Below are positions 41,274-49,947 of a stretch of 60,766 bases of DNA, piece by piece. Origin of the DNA: an uncultured Blautia sp. (GTDB taxonomy: Bacteria; Bacillota; Clostridia; Lachnospirales; Lachnospiraceae); assembly GCA_900549015.1 (NCBI GenBank), contig URMH01000011.1, positions 1 through 60,766 on the forward strand. The letters are read 5' to 3'. The position numbers were made by a program, and so were the translations under genes. Positions within the stretch are counted from its first letter, which is position 1. Each line of letters starts with the position of its first letter. The notes beneath the pieces were generated by a model that was given only the letters and a program-made list of their open reading frames with translations, was not told the DNA's origin and did no database searches.

Positions 41274-42719
41274 CTATTTTCTGTTTTCTTTTATGGAATC
41301 ATACCCTTCTTTCGCATACTGATCCAGAAGCTCTATGGTACGATACATATCTTCTTTTGTTGCCTCCGGGTGAAGCGCACAAATCCGAAGGACGGTTTTC
41401 CCATTTAAAACAGTAGTAAATACAGCAGCAAACCCGCTTTCTGTCATGCGTTTTGATATGCTTTCATTCAGACTGTTCTTTTCTTCCTCTGTAAGATCCT
41501 CCGGCGCATACCGGAAGTTTATCATGGCAAGCTGCGCATGAGATACGATCTCCCAGTTTTCTTTAGACTGTAAGGCTTCCTCTGCCCACTGTGCAAGGGA
41601 AAATCCATGTTCAATAGCGCTTCCGATTAAATCCGTTCCCAGGATCTGCAGGGTCAGCCAGAGTTTTAATCCTCTTGCAGGGCGCGTAAGCTCCATGCCA
41701 ATATCCCAGGTATTTACATTTTCCAGATCCCCTTCCAGGTCTTTTAAGTATTCCGGATTGACATGAAAGCTGTGATACAAAGTCTTTATATCGCGGACAA
41801 GGACCATCGCACAGCCGTAAGTCTGGAACAGCCATTTATGAGCGTCCCAGCTTAAGCTGTCCGCAAGCTCTGTTCCTTTCAAAAGCTCCCTGTATTTCGG
41901 ACTTAACAGTACGGAACCGCCATATGCTCCGTCAATATGAAACCAGATTCCGTATTCCTTACAAATATCAGAAATCTCCTCCAGAGGATCAATGCTTCCT
42001 GTATTTGTTGTTCCCGCTGTTCCGATTACGGCAAAAGGAATGTATCCCGCTTTTTTATCTTTTTCAATGGCTTCCCGAAGCTTCTTTGTGTCCATGCGAA
42101 ACTCGCTGTCTACCGGGATCCTCCGGATCCTCTTATCTGTAATTCCGATGATACGAAGCCCTTTTGCCACAGAGCTGTGCGTCTGCTCGGAAATATAGGC
42201 AACGCCGAGAAACAGATTTTTATCGGTAAGCTTATTGTCTCTTGCCGCTGTAAGCGCCGTAATATTAGCCATAGAACCTCCGCTTACAAAGACGCCGCCT
42301 GCTCTTTTTCTCATAAACCCGGCTTTTTCGCAGAGCCACTTTAAAAGCTTCTGTTCAATGCAGTTAACAGTAGGCGCAAGCTTGCTTCCTCCTGCATGAA
42401 TGTTGTAGGCTGATGTCATAATATCCCCAAGCCAGGAAATGGAGGAGGCAGGTCCCGGCACAAACCCGAAAAACCGCGGATGATTGGCATCTCCTCTGTA
42501 CTGATACACTTGCTCCGTCATTTCCTGAATCACCCCGGAAGCTTCCCGTCCCTCTGCCGGAATTTCCATATTCTCTACTTTTTCCATCTGTTCATCAGAT
42601 ACCTGCCACATTACCTTACTGGAATGTATATCTCTTTTTTCTTTTAAAAATCCGTGTACAAATGTTTCTATTTCCTGTTCAAGCTGTCTGCTGTTCAGCA
42701 CATTTTCACTGTTTATCAT
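41274..42719 (-). CDS. Aromatic L-amino acid (tryptophan-type) decarboxylase, PLP-dependent
   Basis: A group II PLP decarboxylase of 481 residues. It shows YRGDANHPRFFGFVPGPASS, NIHAGGSKLAPTVNCIEQKL, VFVSGGSMANITALTAARDN, GTAGTTNTGSIDPL, WFHIDGAYGGSVLL and the PLP Lys in SWDAHKWLFQTYGC. It is very like the R. gnavus tryptophan decarboxylase as I remember it, so tryptamine (or phenethylamine/tyramine) formation is the best guess; the recollection is not a search result. I chose the ATG at 42719, which GAGGAAATTGAG precedes, over the ATG at 42752. It is divergent from a LysR gene. Confidence 0.9.
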   Translation of the reverse strand: MINSENVLNSRQLEQEIETFVHGFLKEKRDIHSSKVMWQVSDEQMEKVENMEIPAEGREASGVIQEMTEQVYQYRGDANHPRFFGFVPGPASSISWLGDIMTSAYNIHAGGSKLAPTVNCIEQKLLKWLCEKAGFMRKRAGGVFVSGGSMANITALTAARDNKLTDKNLFLGVAYISEQTHSSVAKGLRIIGITDKRIRRIPVDSEFRMDTKKLREAIEKDKKAGYIPFAVIGTAGTTNTGSIDPLEEISDICKEYGIWFHIDGAYGGSVLLSPKYRELLKGTELADSLSWDAHKWLFQTYGCAMVLVRDIKTLYHSFHVNPEYLKDLEGDLENVNTWDIGMELTRPARGLKLWLTLQILGTDLIGSAIEHGFSLAQWAEEALQSKENWEIVSHAQLAMINFRYAPEDLTEEEKNSLNESISKRMTESGFAAVFTTVLNGKTVLRICALHPEATKEDMYRTIELLDQYAKEGYDSIKENRK

Positions 42720-42757
42720 CTCAATTTCCTCTTTTCTTTTGACTAATTCCAAATAGT

Positions 42758-42786
42758 AATGTACACTAAATTTCTATATATGTAAA
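42758..42786 (-). promoter_or_regulatory. Candidate promoter of the decarboxylase gene
   Basis: On the - strand TTTACA (42781-42786), 17 bases, TACATT (42758-42763). The region also contains ATAG and CTAT half-sites of LysR type. Confidence 0.45.
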
Positions 42787-42796
42787 ATTTATAATT

Positions 42797-42825
42797 TTGA
42801 TAAGATATATGAATTTTTTTAATAA
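42797..42825 (+). promoter_or_regulatory. Candidate promoter of the LysR gene
   Basis: TTGATA (42797-42802), 17 bases, TAATAA (42820-42825), 22 bases before the ATG. It starts within 11 bases of the decarboxylase -35, so one bound regulator could affect both. Confidence 0.45.
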
Positions 42826-42847
42826 TAAAATCAGAAAAGGAGACTAT

Positions 42848-43738
42848 ATGGAGATTAAAAACATCAAAACCTTTTTAAAAGTAGCTGTCACACAGAATTT
42901 TTCAAAGGCAGCCCAGCAGCTTGGCTATTCCCAGTCTGCCGTCACCATTCAGATCCAGCAGCTGGAAAAAGAGCTTGGCATTCCTCTTTTTGAGCGCCTC
43001 GGAAAAAAAGTTTATTTAACAGAACAGGGAGAAGCCTTTATTTCTTATGCCAACAATATCGTAAAAGCAGCCGATACTGCCCTCACCTTCTGCTCCAGTG
43101 AAAAAACGCCCTCCGGCAGCCTCCGTATCGGAGGGGCGGAATCTATCTGTACCGCTCTGCTCCCCCAGCTTCTCCCTGCCTTTCACGATATGTACCCAAA
43201 CATAAAAATCACCATACGCTCCGGAACGACGGAAGAGCTTATGGCGCTTGCAAAATCCAACGAAATCGACTGTATCCTCACGCTCGACCACAGGATCTAC
43301 AGAAACGAATGGATCTGCGCTGCCAAAAGAACGGAGGATATTATTTTTGTCACCTTAAAAGACCCTGCCGCCCCTTCTCAATCCTTTCTGGAAATTGAGA
43401 AACTGGCTGCAAGGCCTTTTATCCTGACAGAAGTAGGCGCTGCCTACCATTATGAACTGGAAAAACTTCTCTCGGAACGGGAGCTTCATATTTCTCCTGT
43501 TCTGGAAATCGGAAATACAGAAACAATTATCCACCTTCTGAAAAAAGGTATGGGCTATTCTTTTCTACCCCGCTTTACAGTAAAGGAAGAGCTTCAGCGC
43601 AGTACCCTTACAGAAGTGGGGACAAATCTCCCGCCTGTAAAAATGTTCAACCAGTTATTTTATCACAAAAATAAATACGTCACTCCCCAGATGCAGCTTT
43701 TTATCCAGCTTGTCATCCATCAGTTTCAATCCTGTTAA
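42848..43738 (+). CDS. LysR-family regulator, divergent from the decarboxylase
   Basis: A 296-residue LysR protein with an intact N-terminal HTH (MEIKNIKTFLKVAVTQNFSK ... AAQQLGYSQSAVTIQIQQLE) and a C-terminal effector domain (GSLRIGGAESICTALLPQLL, HLLKKGMGYSFLPRF). The ATG at 42848 has AAAAGGAG upstream; the longer frame start at 42797 overlaps the promoter. It is a likely regulator of the decarboxylase and perhaps of the TRAP genes. Its stop codon overlaps that of the convergent TRAP gene within TTAA. Confidence 0.93.
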   Translation: MEIKNIKTFLKVAVTQNFSKAAQQLGYSQSAVTIQIQQLEKELGIPLFERLGKKVYLTEQGEAFISYANNIVKAADTALTFCSSEKTPSGSLRIGGAESICTALLPQLLPAFHDMYPNIKITIRSGTTEELMALAKSNEIDCILTLDHRIYRNEWICAAKRTEDIIFVTLKDPAAPSQSFLEIEKLAARPFILTEVGAAYHYELEKLLSERELHISPVLEIGNTETIIHLLKKGMGYSFLPRFTVKEELQRSTLTEVGTNLPPVKMFNQLFYHKNKYVTPQMQLFIQLVIHQFQSC

Positions 43739-46083
43739 GAACAGAAGACCTCCACAAGACTGCGGGCATCTTCATATCCCTGGTTTTCCAGTTCTTTTAT
43801 ATACCACTCGTCAATGCCTTCCACTGCTTCTTTAAAGGAGTCAATGTCCATGTCTTCTTTTTCGGTAGTGTCCACGCCGTTTTTCTCTTCCCAGCGGGAA
43901 ATGATCTCCTCATCTCCTGCGCGGTTGATATAGCGCTCATACTCTACCGCTTTCTGACCTGCCTCGTCTACAACTGCCTGCTGTTCCGGCGTCAGGCTGT
44001 CATAAAGCTCCTGGTTGATACAGAAGAAAAGACAGTCATAAACTGCATCCCACATAGAACAGTAAGGCTGCACCTCCTGTACGCTTGCCGCGTCAATAGC
44101 CGGAAGCGGGTTTTCCTGCCCCTCCACAGTATTCTGCTGTAGCGCGGTATATGTTTCCGACCAGTTCATATTTGTAGCGTCTGCTCCCCATCTCTTATAG
44201 CATTCCATAAGGAGGTTGGAGCCTGCCACACGGATTTTCAGGTTTTTCATATCTTCCACTGATTTTACTTCCCGCACACTGTTTGTCAGCTCACGGAATC
44301 CGTTTTCCGCAATTCCCATGCAGTGAAGACCGTATTCTCCCAGAATCTCCTTCATCATCTCTCCAGCTTCCCCGTCAAACTTATTGTCCGCCTCCTCGTA
44401 GGAATCGTAAATAAACGGAAGGGAAACTACGTTAAATCTCGGGTCAAAAGCAGAATAAATCAGGTTGGAATGCATGGAAATCTGTACCGGATCTCCGTCT
44501 ATCAAAGCCTGAATGCCTTCTGACTGATTTCCGTTTGTAAGCTGGTCGGCTGCATATACATTTACTTTTATTTTTCCTCCTGTTGCTTTTTCCATCAGCT
44601 CTCCGAATTTTCTTCCTCCGTCTGCCCATGTGCTCGTCTCTGTTGGAGAACATGCAAAATTCCACGTCATTTCCGGCCAGTCAAGGTCGCTGTAATCGCC
44701 GATCGTATTAAAACCTTCCTCTTCTCCTCCTGCTTCTCTCATACCTCCGGAGGAAGAAACGTCCTGATCTCCGGAATAAGAACCGTTCTTTGCAAGCGCT
44801 TTCGGAAGAGCAACGGAAACTGCCGACACATACGTTACAATGAGCAAAACCGCAACACACGCTGCGATCATAGGCATAACTGCCTTTGAAATATGCTGAA
44901 GCGTTACCTCAAGACCTTTTTTGATTTTTATTCCAATGGCAACAAAAAGATTAACGCCGACAGGAGGCGTTACCTGTCCGATCGCAAGGTTTACCGTTGC
45001 CATGACACCGAAGGCAACCACATCATATCCCAGTTCCTTACATACCGGAAGCATAATGGGAATAAAAATGTACATTGCAGAGTTTGCGTCAATAAAGCAG
45101 CCTGCGATCAGGAAAATAACATTTACGATCAAAAGGAAAACAAACTGGTTGTGTGCAATGCTTCCGAGAAGAGCGGACGCAGCCTCTGCAATACCAAACT
45201 TCGTACATACAAAGGAAAACAGAGACGCGCTTGCCACGATCAGCATAATTCCGCCCGTTGTTTTTGCGGAATCTACAAGAATGTCAAACAGATCCTTAAA
45301 AGAAACCTCCCTGTAAATTACCATACCTACAAAAAGACCGTACACAACAGAAACTGCCGCCGCTTCCGTAGGAGTAAAGATTCCTCCGTAAATGCCTCCA
45401 AGAATGATGACCGGCATTAAAAATCCCCAGAACGCGTCTTTAAACGCCGCCCACCGTTCTTTTGCAGTGGCTTTTTTCTGAACGGGCTGAATGTTCTTCC
45501 GTCTCGCCTCGATCATAACAACGATCACAAGAGCCGCGCCCATTAAAACGCCTGGTACAATTCCTGCCATAAACATATCTGCGATAGAAACGCCTGTGAT
45601 AGACGCATATACAACAAAGGCGATACTGGGCGGGATCACAATGGCAATGGAGCTTGCCGTTGCCATAAGCGCCGTGGAAAACGGAGCGGAAAATCCGCCT
45701 CTCTCTACCATAGCCGGAATCAGGACAGCCCCAAGCGCGGCTACTGTGGCAGGACCGGAACCGGAGATCGCGCCGAAAAAGCAGGCGACAATGACGCATA
45801 CAATAGCAATGCCGCCTCTTTTATGTCCCACGCAGGTATCTACAAATTTGATCAGTCTTCTTGAAATTCCCGCCTTTGCCATAATATTTCCGGAAAGTAC
45901 GAAAAATGGAATGGCAAGAAGAAGGAACTTACTGATTCCGGAGTACATATTCGTTGCCACGATCGTAAGGGAAGTTCCGGAATAAAGAATAGCGCATACG
46001 GAAGACAGGCCAAGGCACACTGCAATCGGTACGCCCAGAATCAGAAAAACAAAAAACGATATAAAAAGTACAGCGCTTATCAT
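43735..46083 (-). CDS. TRAP transporter fusion: DctM large permease plus DctP substrate-binding protein
   Basis: A single 782-residue frame. Residues 1-425 are a complete DctM permease with about twelve helices (AIPFFVLSGNIMAKAGISRR, FGAISGSGPATVAALGAVLIP, FTPTEAAAVSVVYGL, GQVTPPVGVNLFVA). Residues 431-468 are a Gly/Ser/Glu-rich linker. Residues 469-782 are a DctP-type binding protein (WNFACSPTETSTWADGG, LPFIYDSYEEADNKF, NLKIRVAGSNLLMECYKRWG, EGQENPLPAI). The binding protein has no signal peptide of its own and would be tethered outside by the last permease helix (about 404-425). The DctP GQENP motif is typical of the family; the ligand is unknown. It overlaps dctQ by four bases. Confidence 0.92.
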   Translation of the reverse strand: MISAVLFISFFVFLILGVPIAVCLGLSSVCAILYSGTSLTIVATNMYSGISKFLLLAIPFFVLSGNIMAKAGISRRLIKFVDTCVGHKRGGIAIVCVIVACFFGAISGSGPATVAALGAVLIPAMVERGGFSAPFSTALMATASSIAIVIPPSIAFVVYASITGVSIADMFMAGIVPGVLMGAALVIVVMIEARRKNIQPVQKKATAKERWAAFKDAFWGFLMPVIILGGIYGGIFTPTEAAAVSVVYGLFVGMVIYREVSFKDLFDILVDSAKTTGGIMLIVASASLFSFVCTKFGIAEAASALLGSIAHNQFVFLLIVNVIFLIAGCFIDANSAMYIFIPIMLPVCKELGYDVVAFGVMATVNLAIGQVTPPVGVNLFVAIGIKIKKGLEVTLQHISKAVMPMIAACVAVLLIVTYVSAVSVALPKALAKNGSYSGDQDVSSSGGMREAGGEEEGFNTIGDYSDLDWPEMTWNFACSPTETSTWADGGRKFGELMEKATGGKIKVNVYAADQLTNGNQSEGIQALIDGDPVQISMHSNLIYSAFDPRFNVVSLPFIYDSYEEADNKFDGEAGEMMKEILGEYGLHCMGIAENGFRELTNSVREVKSVEDMKNLKIRVAGSNLLMECYKRWGADATNMNWSETYTALQQNTVEGQENPLPAIDAASVQEVQPYCSMWDAVYDCLFFCINQELYDSLTPEQQAVVDEAGQKAVEYERYINRAGDEEIISRWEEKNGVDTTEKEDMDIDSFKEAVEGIDEWYIKELENQGYEDARSLVEVFCS

Positions 46084-46583
46084 TTCTTCTCCACCTCCCC
46101 TTCCTTATCTTTTTTACAGAAATCCACACAGCATTCAATAAAATGCAGGATCATACAGGCAGCTCCTATGGGAACAAACGACCAGAAAATCCACTCCGGC
46201 CAGTTGAGCACAAAGGTTCTTTTTCCGTTTGCAAGCTGGGTAATTACCTTATCCATGCCATATCCGAAAAGGATTGATGTAAATACAAGATTCAAAGCCG
46301 TGATCAAAAGTACAGACGGCTTACGAAGCTTCTCCGGAAGCCTGTCCGTAAGAAGCGTCAGACTCACCAGCTCTCCCTCTCTCGCTGCCAGAGCCGCCGC
46401 TATCAAAGTGATCAGTACAAAAACTGCCACTACCAGTTCCTCTGTAAAAGACCAGGAATGATGGATGATTTTTCGCGAGAAAACATTTCCGACAGTGAGA
46501 ACCAGAATCAAAATCGTAGAGACAACTAAAACAATCTTTTCTGCTGCCGCCACTGCGTCCATGATTTTTTTGTAGGTTTTCAT
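46080..46583 (-). CDS. TRAP transporter small permease DctQ
   Basis: A 167-residue protein with four membrane helices, the usual DctQ layout: VLVVSTILILVLTVGNVFSR, SFTEELVVAVFVLITLIAAA, VLLITALNLVFTSILFGYGM, and EWIFWSFVPIGAACMILHFI. The tail is charged. I use the ATG at 46583 because GGAGGAG lies just before it and overlaps the other possible start at 46601. Translation is coupled to the DctM-DctP fusion through an ATGA overlap. Confidence 0.92.
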   Translation of the reverse strand: MKTYKKIMDAVAAAEKIVLVVSTILILVLTVGNVFSRKIIHHSWSFTEELVVAVFVLITLIAAALAAREGELVSLTLLTDRLPEKLRKPSVLLITALNLVFTSILFGYGMDKVITQLANGKRTFVLNWPEWIFWSFVPIGAACMILHFIECCVDFCKKDKEGEVEKK

Positions 46584-46671
46584 TCTCTTTCTCCTCCTCA
46601 TTGCTTTCAGGCTTTCCAGCTTTACCTGTTCGCCCTTTTAGCTTAATAAAGCAATGATATTCCTGTTTTGC

Positions 46672-47877
46672 TCATTCGTCAAGAGGATTTTTCAAAAAAG
46701 CGGCTCTTTTTACAGCATCTTTGCCAAATTTTTTCCGTATTTCGTCAACTGCATGATCCATCTGTTCCCATTTTTCATACCCGGTTTCTTCATCAAACAG
46801 CGAGAACTGTCTTGCTTCTTCCTCCTTTGTCCTGCTCGTCTGTATCCCCAGAAGACGGATAGGGCGTCCGTCCCACAGCTCTTCAAAAAGACGGCAGGCG
46901 GAAAGGTAGATTTCATTTGTAATATCTGTGGCAGAATCCAACACCATCTGATGGGACATTTTATGAAGCTGGTTATCCTTAATGGTAACGCTTACCACCT
47001 GGATTTTTACACCGTCTGCCCGAAGCCTGCTGCCTACCGATTCCGAAAGAGCCAGAAGAACCGTTTTTGCAGCCTCCCCGTCTGTCACGTCAAAGCTTAT
47101 GGTCGTGCTGTTCCCATACCCTTTATTTCGTTCCGGAACAGGCTGCACAAGGGAAAAATCAATGCCGTTTGCAAAATTCCAGATACTCTCCCCCTGCTTC
47201 TTTAAATTTTCTTTTAAAAGTTCCTTATCACAGGCTGCAAGCTGTCCTATTGTCTGGATTCCCATTTTTTCCAGCTTCTTTACAGTGGCTTTTCCTACAA
47301 AAAGAAGATTTCCTACAGGAAGCGGCCACATTTTTTTCTGGATTTCCTCCGGAAACAGAGTGTGTACCTTATCCGGCTTTTCAAAGTCCGACGCCATTTT
47401 TGCAAGATACTTATTTTCGGAAATTCCGATATTTACGGTAAAACCAAGCTCTTCCTTAATCCTTCTCCGTATCTTGTCCGCCGCCTCCAGAGGTTCTCCG
47501 AACAAAATCTGCATTCCCGTCATATCCACGAACGCCTCGTCTATGGAATACTGTTCCACATCAGGAGAATATTCCTGTAAAAGCGCAATAAATTCCCTGG
47601 ATTTCTGTCTGTACAGTTCATGATTTGCCGGGACGAGAGAAAGCGCCGGACATTTCTTCCTGGCTTCCATAATACTCTCTCCTGTCCGAACCCCAAAGGC
47701 TTTTGCAGGAATGGATTTTGCCAGGATTACGCCGCGACGCTTTTTTTCGTCTCCCCCGATAGCCGAGGGAATGGTTCGGAGATCCACTGTTTCATGAAGG
47801 ACCTCCATTCTGTATACAGACTCCCAGGATAAAAAAGCAGAATTTACATCTATGTGAAAAATAATCCGTTTCTGCAT
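46672..47877 (-). CDS. dinB: DNA polymerase IV (Y-family)
   Basis: A translesion polymerase of 401 residues. It shows IIFHIDVNSAFLSWESV (first catalytic Asp), the YSIDEAFVDMTG palm motif (Asp-Glu), NIGISENKYLAKMASDFEKP, a helix-hairpin-helix thumb VGKATVKKLEKMGIQTIGQL, and a little-finger domain. The C-terminal RQFSLF resembles a beta-clamp binding motif. It starts 13 bases after the TPR gene and so seems to be the last gene of the DUF5717-DUF5716-TPR operon, an unusual setting. Confidence 0.95.
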   Translation of the reverse strand: MQKRIIFHIDVNSAFLSWESVYRMEVLHETVDLRTIPSAIGGDEKKRRGVILAKSIPAKAFGVRTGESIMEARKKCPALSLVPANHELYRQKSREFIALLQEYSPDVEQYSIDEAFVDMTGMQILFGEPLEAADKIRRRIKEELGFTVNIGISENKYLAKMASDFEKPDKVHTLFPEEIQKKMWPLPVGNLLFVGKATVKKLEKMGIQTIGQLAACDKELLKENLKKQGESIWNFANGIDFSLVQPVPERNKGYGNSTTISFDVTDGEAAKTVLLALSESVGSRLRADGVKIQVVSVTIKDNQLHKMSHQMVLDSATDITNEIYLSACRLFEELWDGRPIRLLGIQTSRTKEEEARQFSLFDEETGYEKWEQMDHAVDEIRKKFGKDAVKRAAFLKNPLDE

Positions 47878-47890
47878 TTTTCCACCTTTC

Positions 47891-48673
47891 TCAGGCGCCT
47901 GTGCTCCTGTGATATTCTTTTATAAATCCTTCCAGCATTTTGTCAATGTCATCGGAATCAATCTTATTTTCCGGTGCTCTCTCAAAATGCGCGATGGCTT
48001 CTTTTACTTCTTTTAAAACCGTTTCTCCCGGCTGAAGCTCCTTTACTCTGCTCTCATACTCTTTCGGCGTATGAAGACTTTTATATGCCAGAAGATACGT
48101 CTTCATCTCTTTTTCACTGTTGCTCACTTCATATGCCTTCTGGAAATATTCCAGCGCTTTTTCCATCTGAAACAGATAGCTGTAGGCGCACCCTAAATTG
48201 TGATATATACTCTCTGTAAGCTCCGGCTGCCCTTTTAACCTCTCACCGCATTCCAGAAGCTTCTGGTAAACGTGAATGGCGTTTACATACATTCCGTTTT
48301 CCACAAGAGCGTCCCCTTTTTTCTTTTCCCGTACAGGAAGCTCCTCTTTGTTCAGCTTTGCGATCTTTCCGTTCAGCACACGAAGCTCCTCGTAAGTCAG
48401 ATAATTAATTTCTTTAAAAACAGGATATAAAATATCCTCCGCACCTGCAAATTTTCCAAGATAAGGACGGAGCTTTGCCGCAAGCCTTGTAAGCTCCAGC
48501 TCCTCCTCCAGCCATTTACACAGCCCCTCATTGATGATCGTGGAGTCGATCAGATAAAGATTGTGGTACAGGTAATAGCAAAGCTCGTCTATAGAATAAA
48601 TGTTAGTGCTGATATTCTCAATATAATATGGCTTTTCCGCCTTTTTTGTCTGGCACAGAATGTAGCTGCTCAT
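47891..48673 (-). CDS. TPR protein of the DUF5716/DUF5717 operon
   Basis: A 260-residue soluble protein. The N-terminal domain (about 1-110: SSYILCQTKKAEKPYYIENI, STNIYSIDELCYYLYHNLYL) is unfamiliar. Residues about 115-215 form two to three TPR helices (KKKGDALVENGMYVNAIHVY, YHNLGCAYSYLFQMEKALEY, FQKAYEVSNSEKEMKTYLLA). An acidic C-terminal helix follows (IDSDDIDKMLEGFIKEYHRS). It sits 12 bases after the DUF5716 gene and 13 before dinB. An adaptor role within a complex is a reasonable guess; no function is known to me. Confidence 0.82.
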   Translation of the reverse strand: MSSYILCQTKKAEKPYYIENISTNIYSIDELCYYLYHNLYLIDSTIINEGLCKWLEEELELTRLAAKLRPYLGKFAGAEDILYPVFKEINYLTYEELRVLNGKIAKLNKEELPVREKKKGDALVENGMYVNAIHVYQKLLECGERLKGQPELTESIYHNLGCAYSYLFQMEKALEYFQKAYEVSNSEKEMKTYLLAYKSLHTPKEYESRVKELQPGETVLKEVKEAIAHFERAPENKIDSDDIDKMLEGFIKEYHRSTGA

Positions 48674-48685
48674 ATCCTTCCTCCT

Positions 48686-49933
48686 CTACCACTGGGTGGA
48701 TTCTTCCCACACCTTATTGCTGCCCGGATACATCTCTCCAAAGCCAAGATCCTTTACCGTGATCCTGCATTCCTTCCGTGACACATAGGAAAGCTCCACA
48801 AGAAGACGCGTTGTCTTGTTCGGTCGCTTCGGAAGCCCCGGAAGCTGCATGGAAACCCGTTTTTTCTCTGTCTCCCCAAGATGTCCCACAACAAATACAA
48901 GCTCCTTCGTATCGTCAAGGATCAGCTCGCAGCTTCCCTTGCATTCATACCAGTTTTTACCGCCTGTAATAAGCGGATAATAGGCAGGAGAACCCATGAC
49001 GCGCATATCCATTCCCACCTCTGTTAAAACAACAGAATCACTTAAATAGCGGTATCCGCGGAGGCGTTTATCCTCAAGCCTCTCTTTTCCTGCGGCACAC
49101 GCTCCCTTTGCGAAAAGATTATTTCCGTAAAAAACTTTTCTCTTCTGGAAACAGAGCATTTTTACAGACTGCTGCGCCCACTGCTGATCAAAGCCGTCTC
49201 CTGTAATCTGTATGCTGGAATAAAGCTCAGCTCCTAATGTTTTTCCGATAAACCGGCAGAAAGAATCGTCAAGCATCTCCCCGTCTCCGGAAAGCGTTGT
49301 CTCCTCCGGCTCTTCCAGTTTCACAAGCGCAGGCTTGACTGAAGGCTGAATGGTAAGTTTTCGAAAGGTCACGTGCTTTCCTTTAAATGCGTACCACGCA
49401 ACGCTTCTGTTCCATGTCTCCCGCTTCTGGGTCATAGCATAATAATAAAAGCTTTCCCCGTAATCCATCATCATATATTTTTCTTCCGGAAATCCCAGAT
49501 ATTCGCATGCTTTCCGGAAATTTTTCACCTGCGTGTTATGAATGGAAGGCGCCGTAATCACAAGGCATTTTGTATTTTTTACAATGTCCATCACGCCCAG
49601 AAATCTGAGCATTCCGTTTAAAAATCCTGCGAGAAGCTCCCAGGGTTCTCTCTGTTCTCCGCAAATCTGGACTTTTTCTTCTTTTTCCACGATTTCGTAG
49701 AGGCGGTCTATTAAAACACCGCCTTTTTCTCTTGCAAAATACTCCGCTTCCAGCCCTACGCAGTAGTCCTTCTGCTCCACCCGCCAGCAGAGACAGGTTG
49801 GAGCTTCATACTGGCTTGTTCCCACCTTCATGGTAAGAGAGCGCGGTTCCTCCCCTTTTCTGTCGTAATAGCAAAGCTGGGTATATTCTTTTCCAAAATC
49901 TATTCCAATAATCAGGTCACGAATTTCGTTCAT
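48686..49933 (-). CDS. DUF5716-type Hsp70/actin-fold protein
   Basis: A 415-residue cytoplasmic protein with a recognisable Hsp70 plan. The phosphate-1 loop LIIGIDFGKEYTQLCYYD is at about 7-24. Residues about 123-165 match the Hsp70 stretch before the connect-1 helix (LVITAPSIHNTQVKNFRKAC, MMDYGESFYYYAM). A degenerate adenosine-site region, QITGDGFDQQWAQQSVKM ... NNLFAKGACAAG, is at about 242-282. A beta-rich C-terminal half (about 330-400) resembles a substrate-binding domain. The phosphate-2 loop that should read DxGGGT is RSVAWYAFKGKHVTFRK (about 176-192), with the Asp and Gly residues lost. Its neighbours, 12 and 14 bases away, are the TPR and DUF5717 genes. Confidence 0.85.
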   Translation of the reverse strand: MNEIRDLIIGIDFGKEYTQLCYYDRKGEEPRSLTMKVGTSQYEAPTCLCWRVEQKDYCVGLEAEYFAREKGGVLIDRLYEIVEKEEKVQICGEQREPWELLAGFLNGMLRFLGVMDIVKNTKCLVITAPSIHNTQVKNFRKACEYLGFPEEKYMMMDYGESFYYYAMTQKRETWNRSVAWYAFKGKHVTFRKLTIQPSVKPALVKLEEPEETTLSGDGEMLDDSFCRFIGKTLGAELYSSIQITGDGFDQQWAQQSVKMLCFQKRKVFYGNNLFAKGACAAGKERLEDKRLRGYRYLSDSVVLTEVGMDMRVMGSPAYYPLITGGKNWYECKGSCELILDDTKELVFVVGHLGETEKKRVSMQLPGLPKRPNKTTRLLVELSYVSRKECRITVKDLGFGEMYPGSNKVWEESTQW

Positions 49934-49947
49934 TTTATGCTTCCTTT

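Noticed and set aside
44730..44760. An internal start (Met448 of the TRAP fusion) that could express DctP separately
   Set aside because: The Met is followed by an acidic linker with no signal peptide or lipobox, and no clear ribosome-binding site precedes it. A free DctP made from here would not be exported.
43735..46083. The DctM-DctP fusion as a sequencing error
   Set aside because: The frame is continuous through a plausible flexible linker with no abrupt change; a single error would usually leave a stray signal peptide sequence, which is not seen. Resequencing would settle it.
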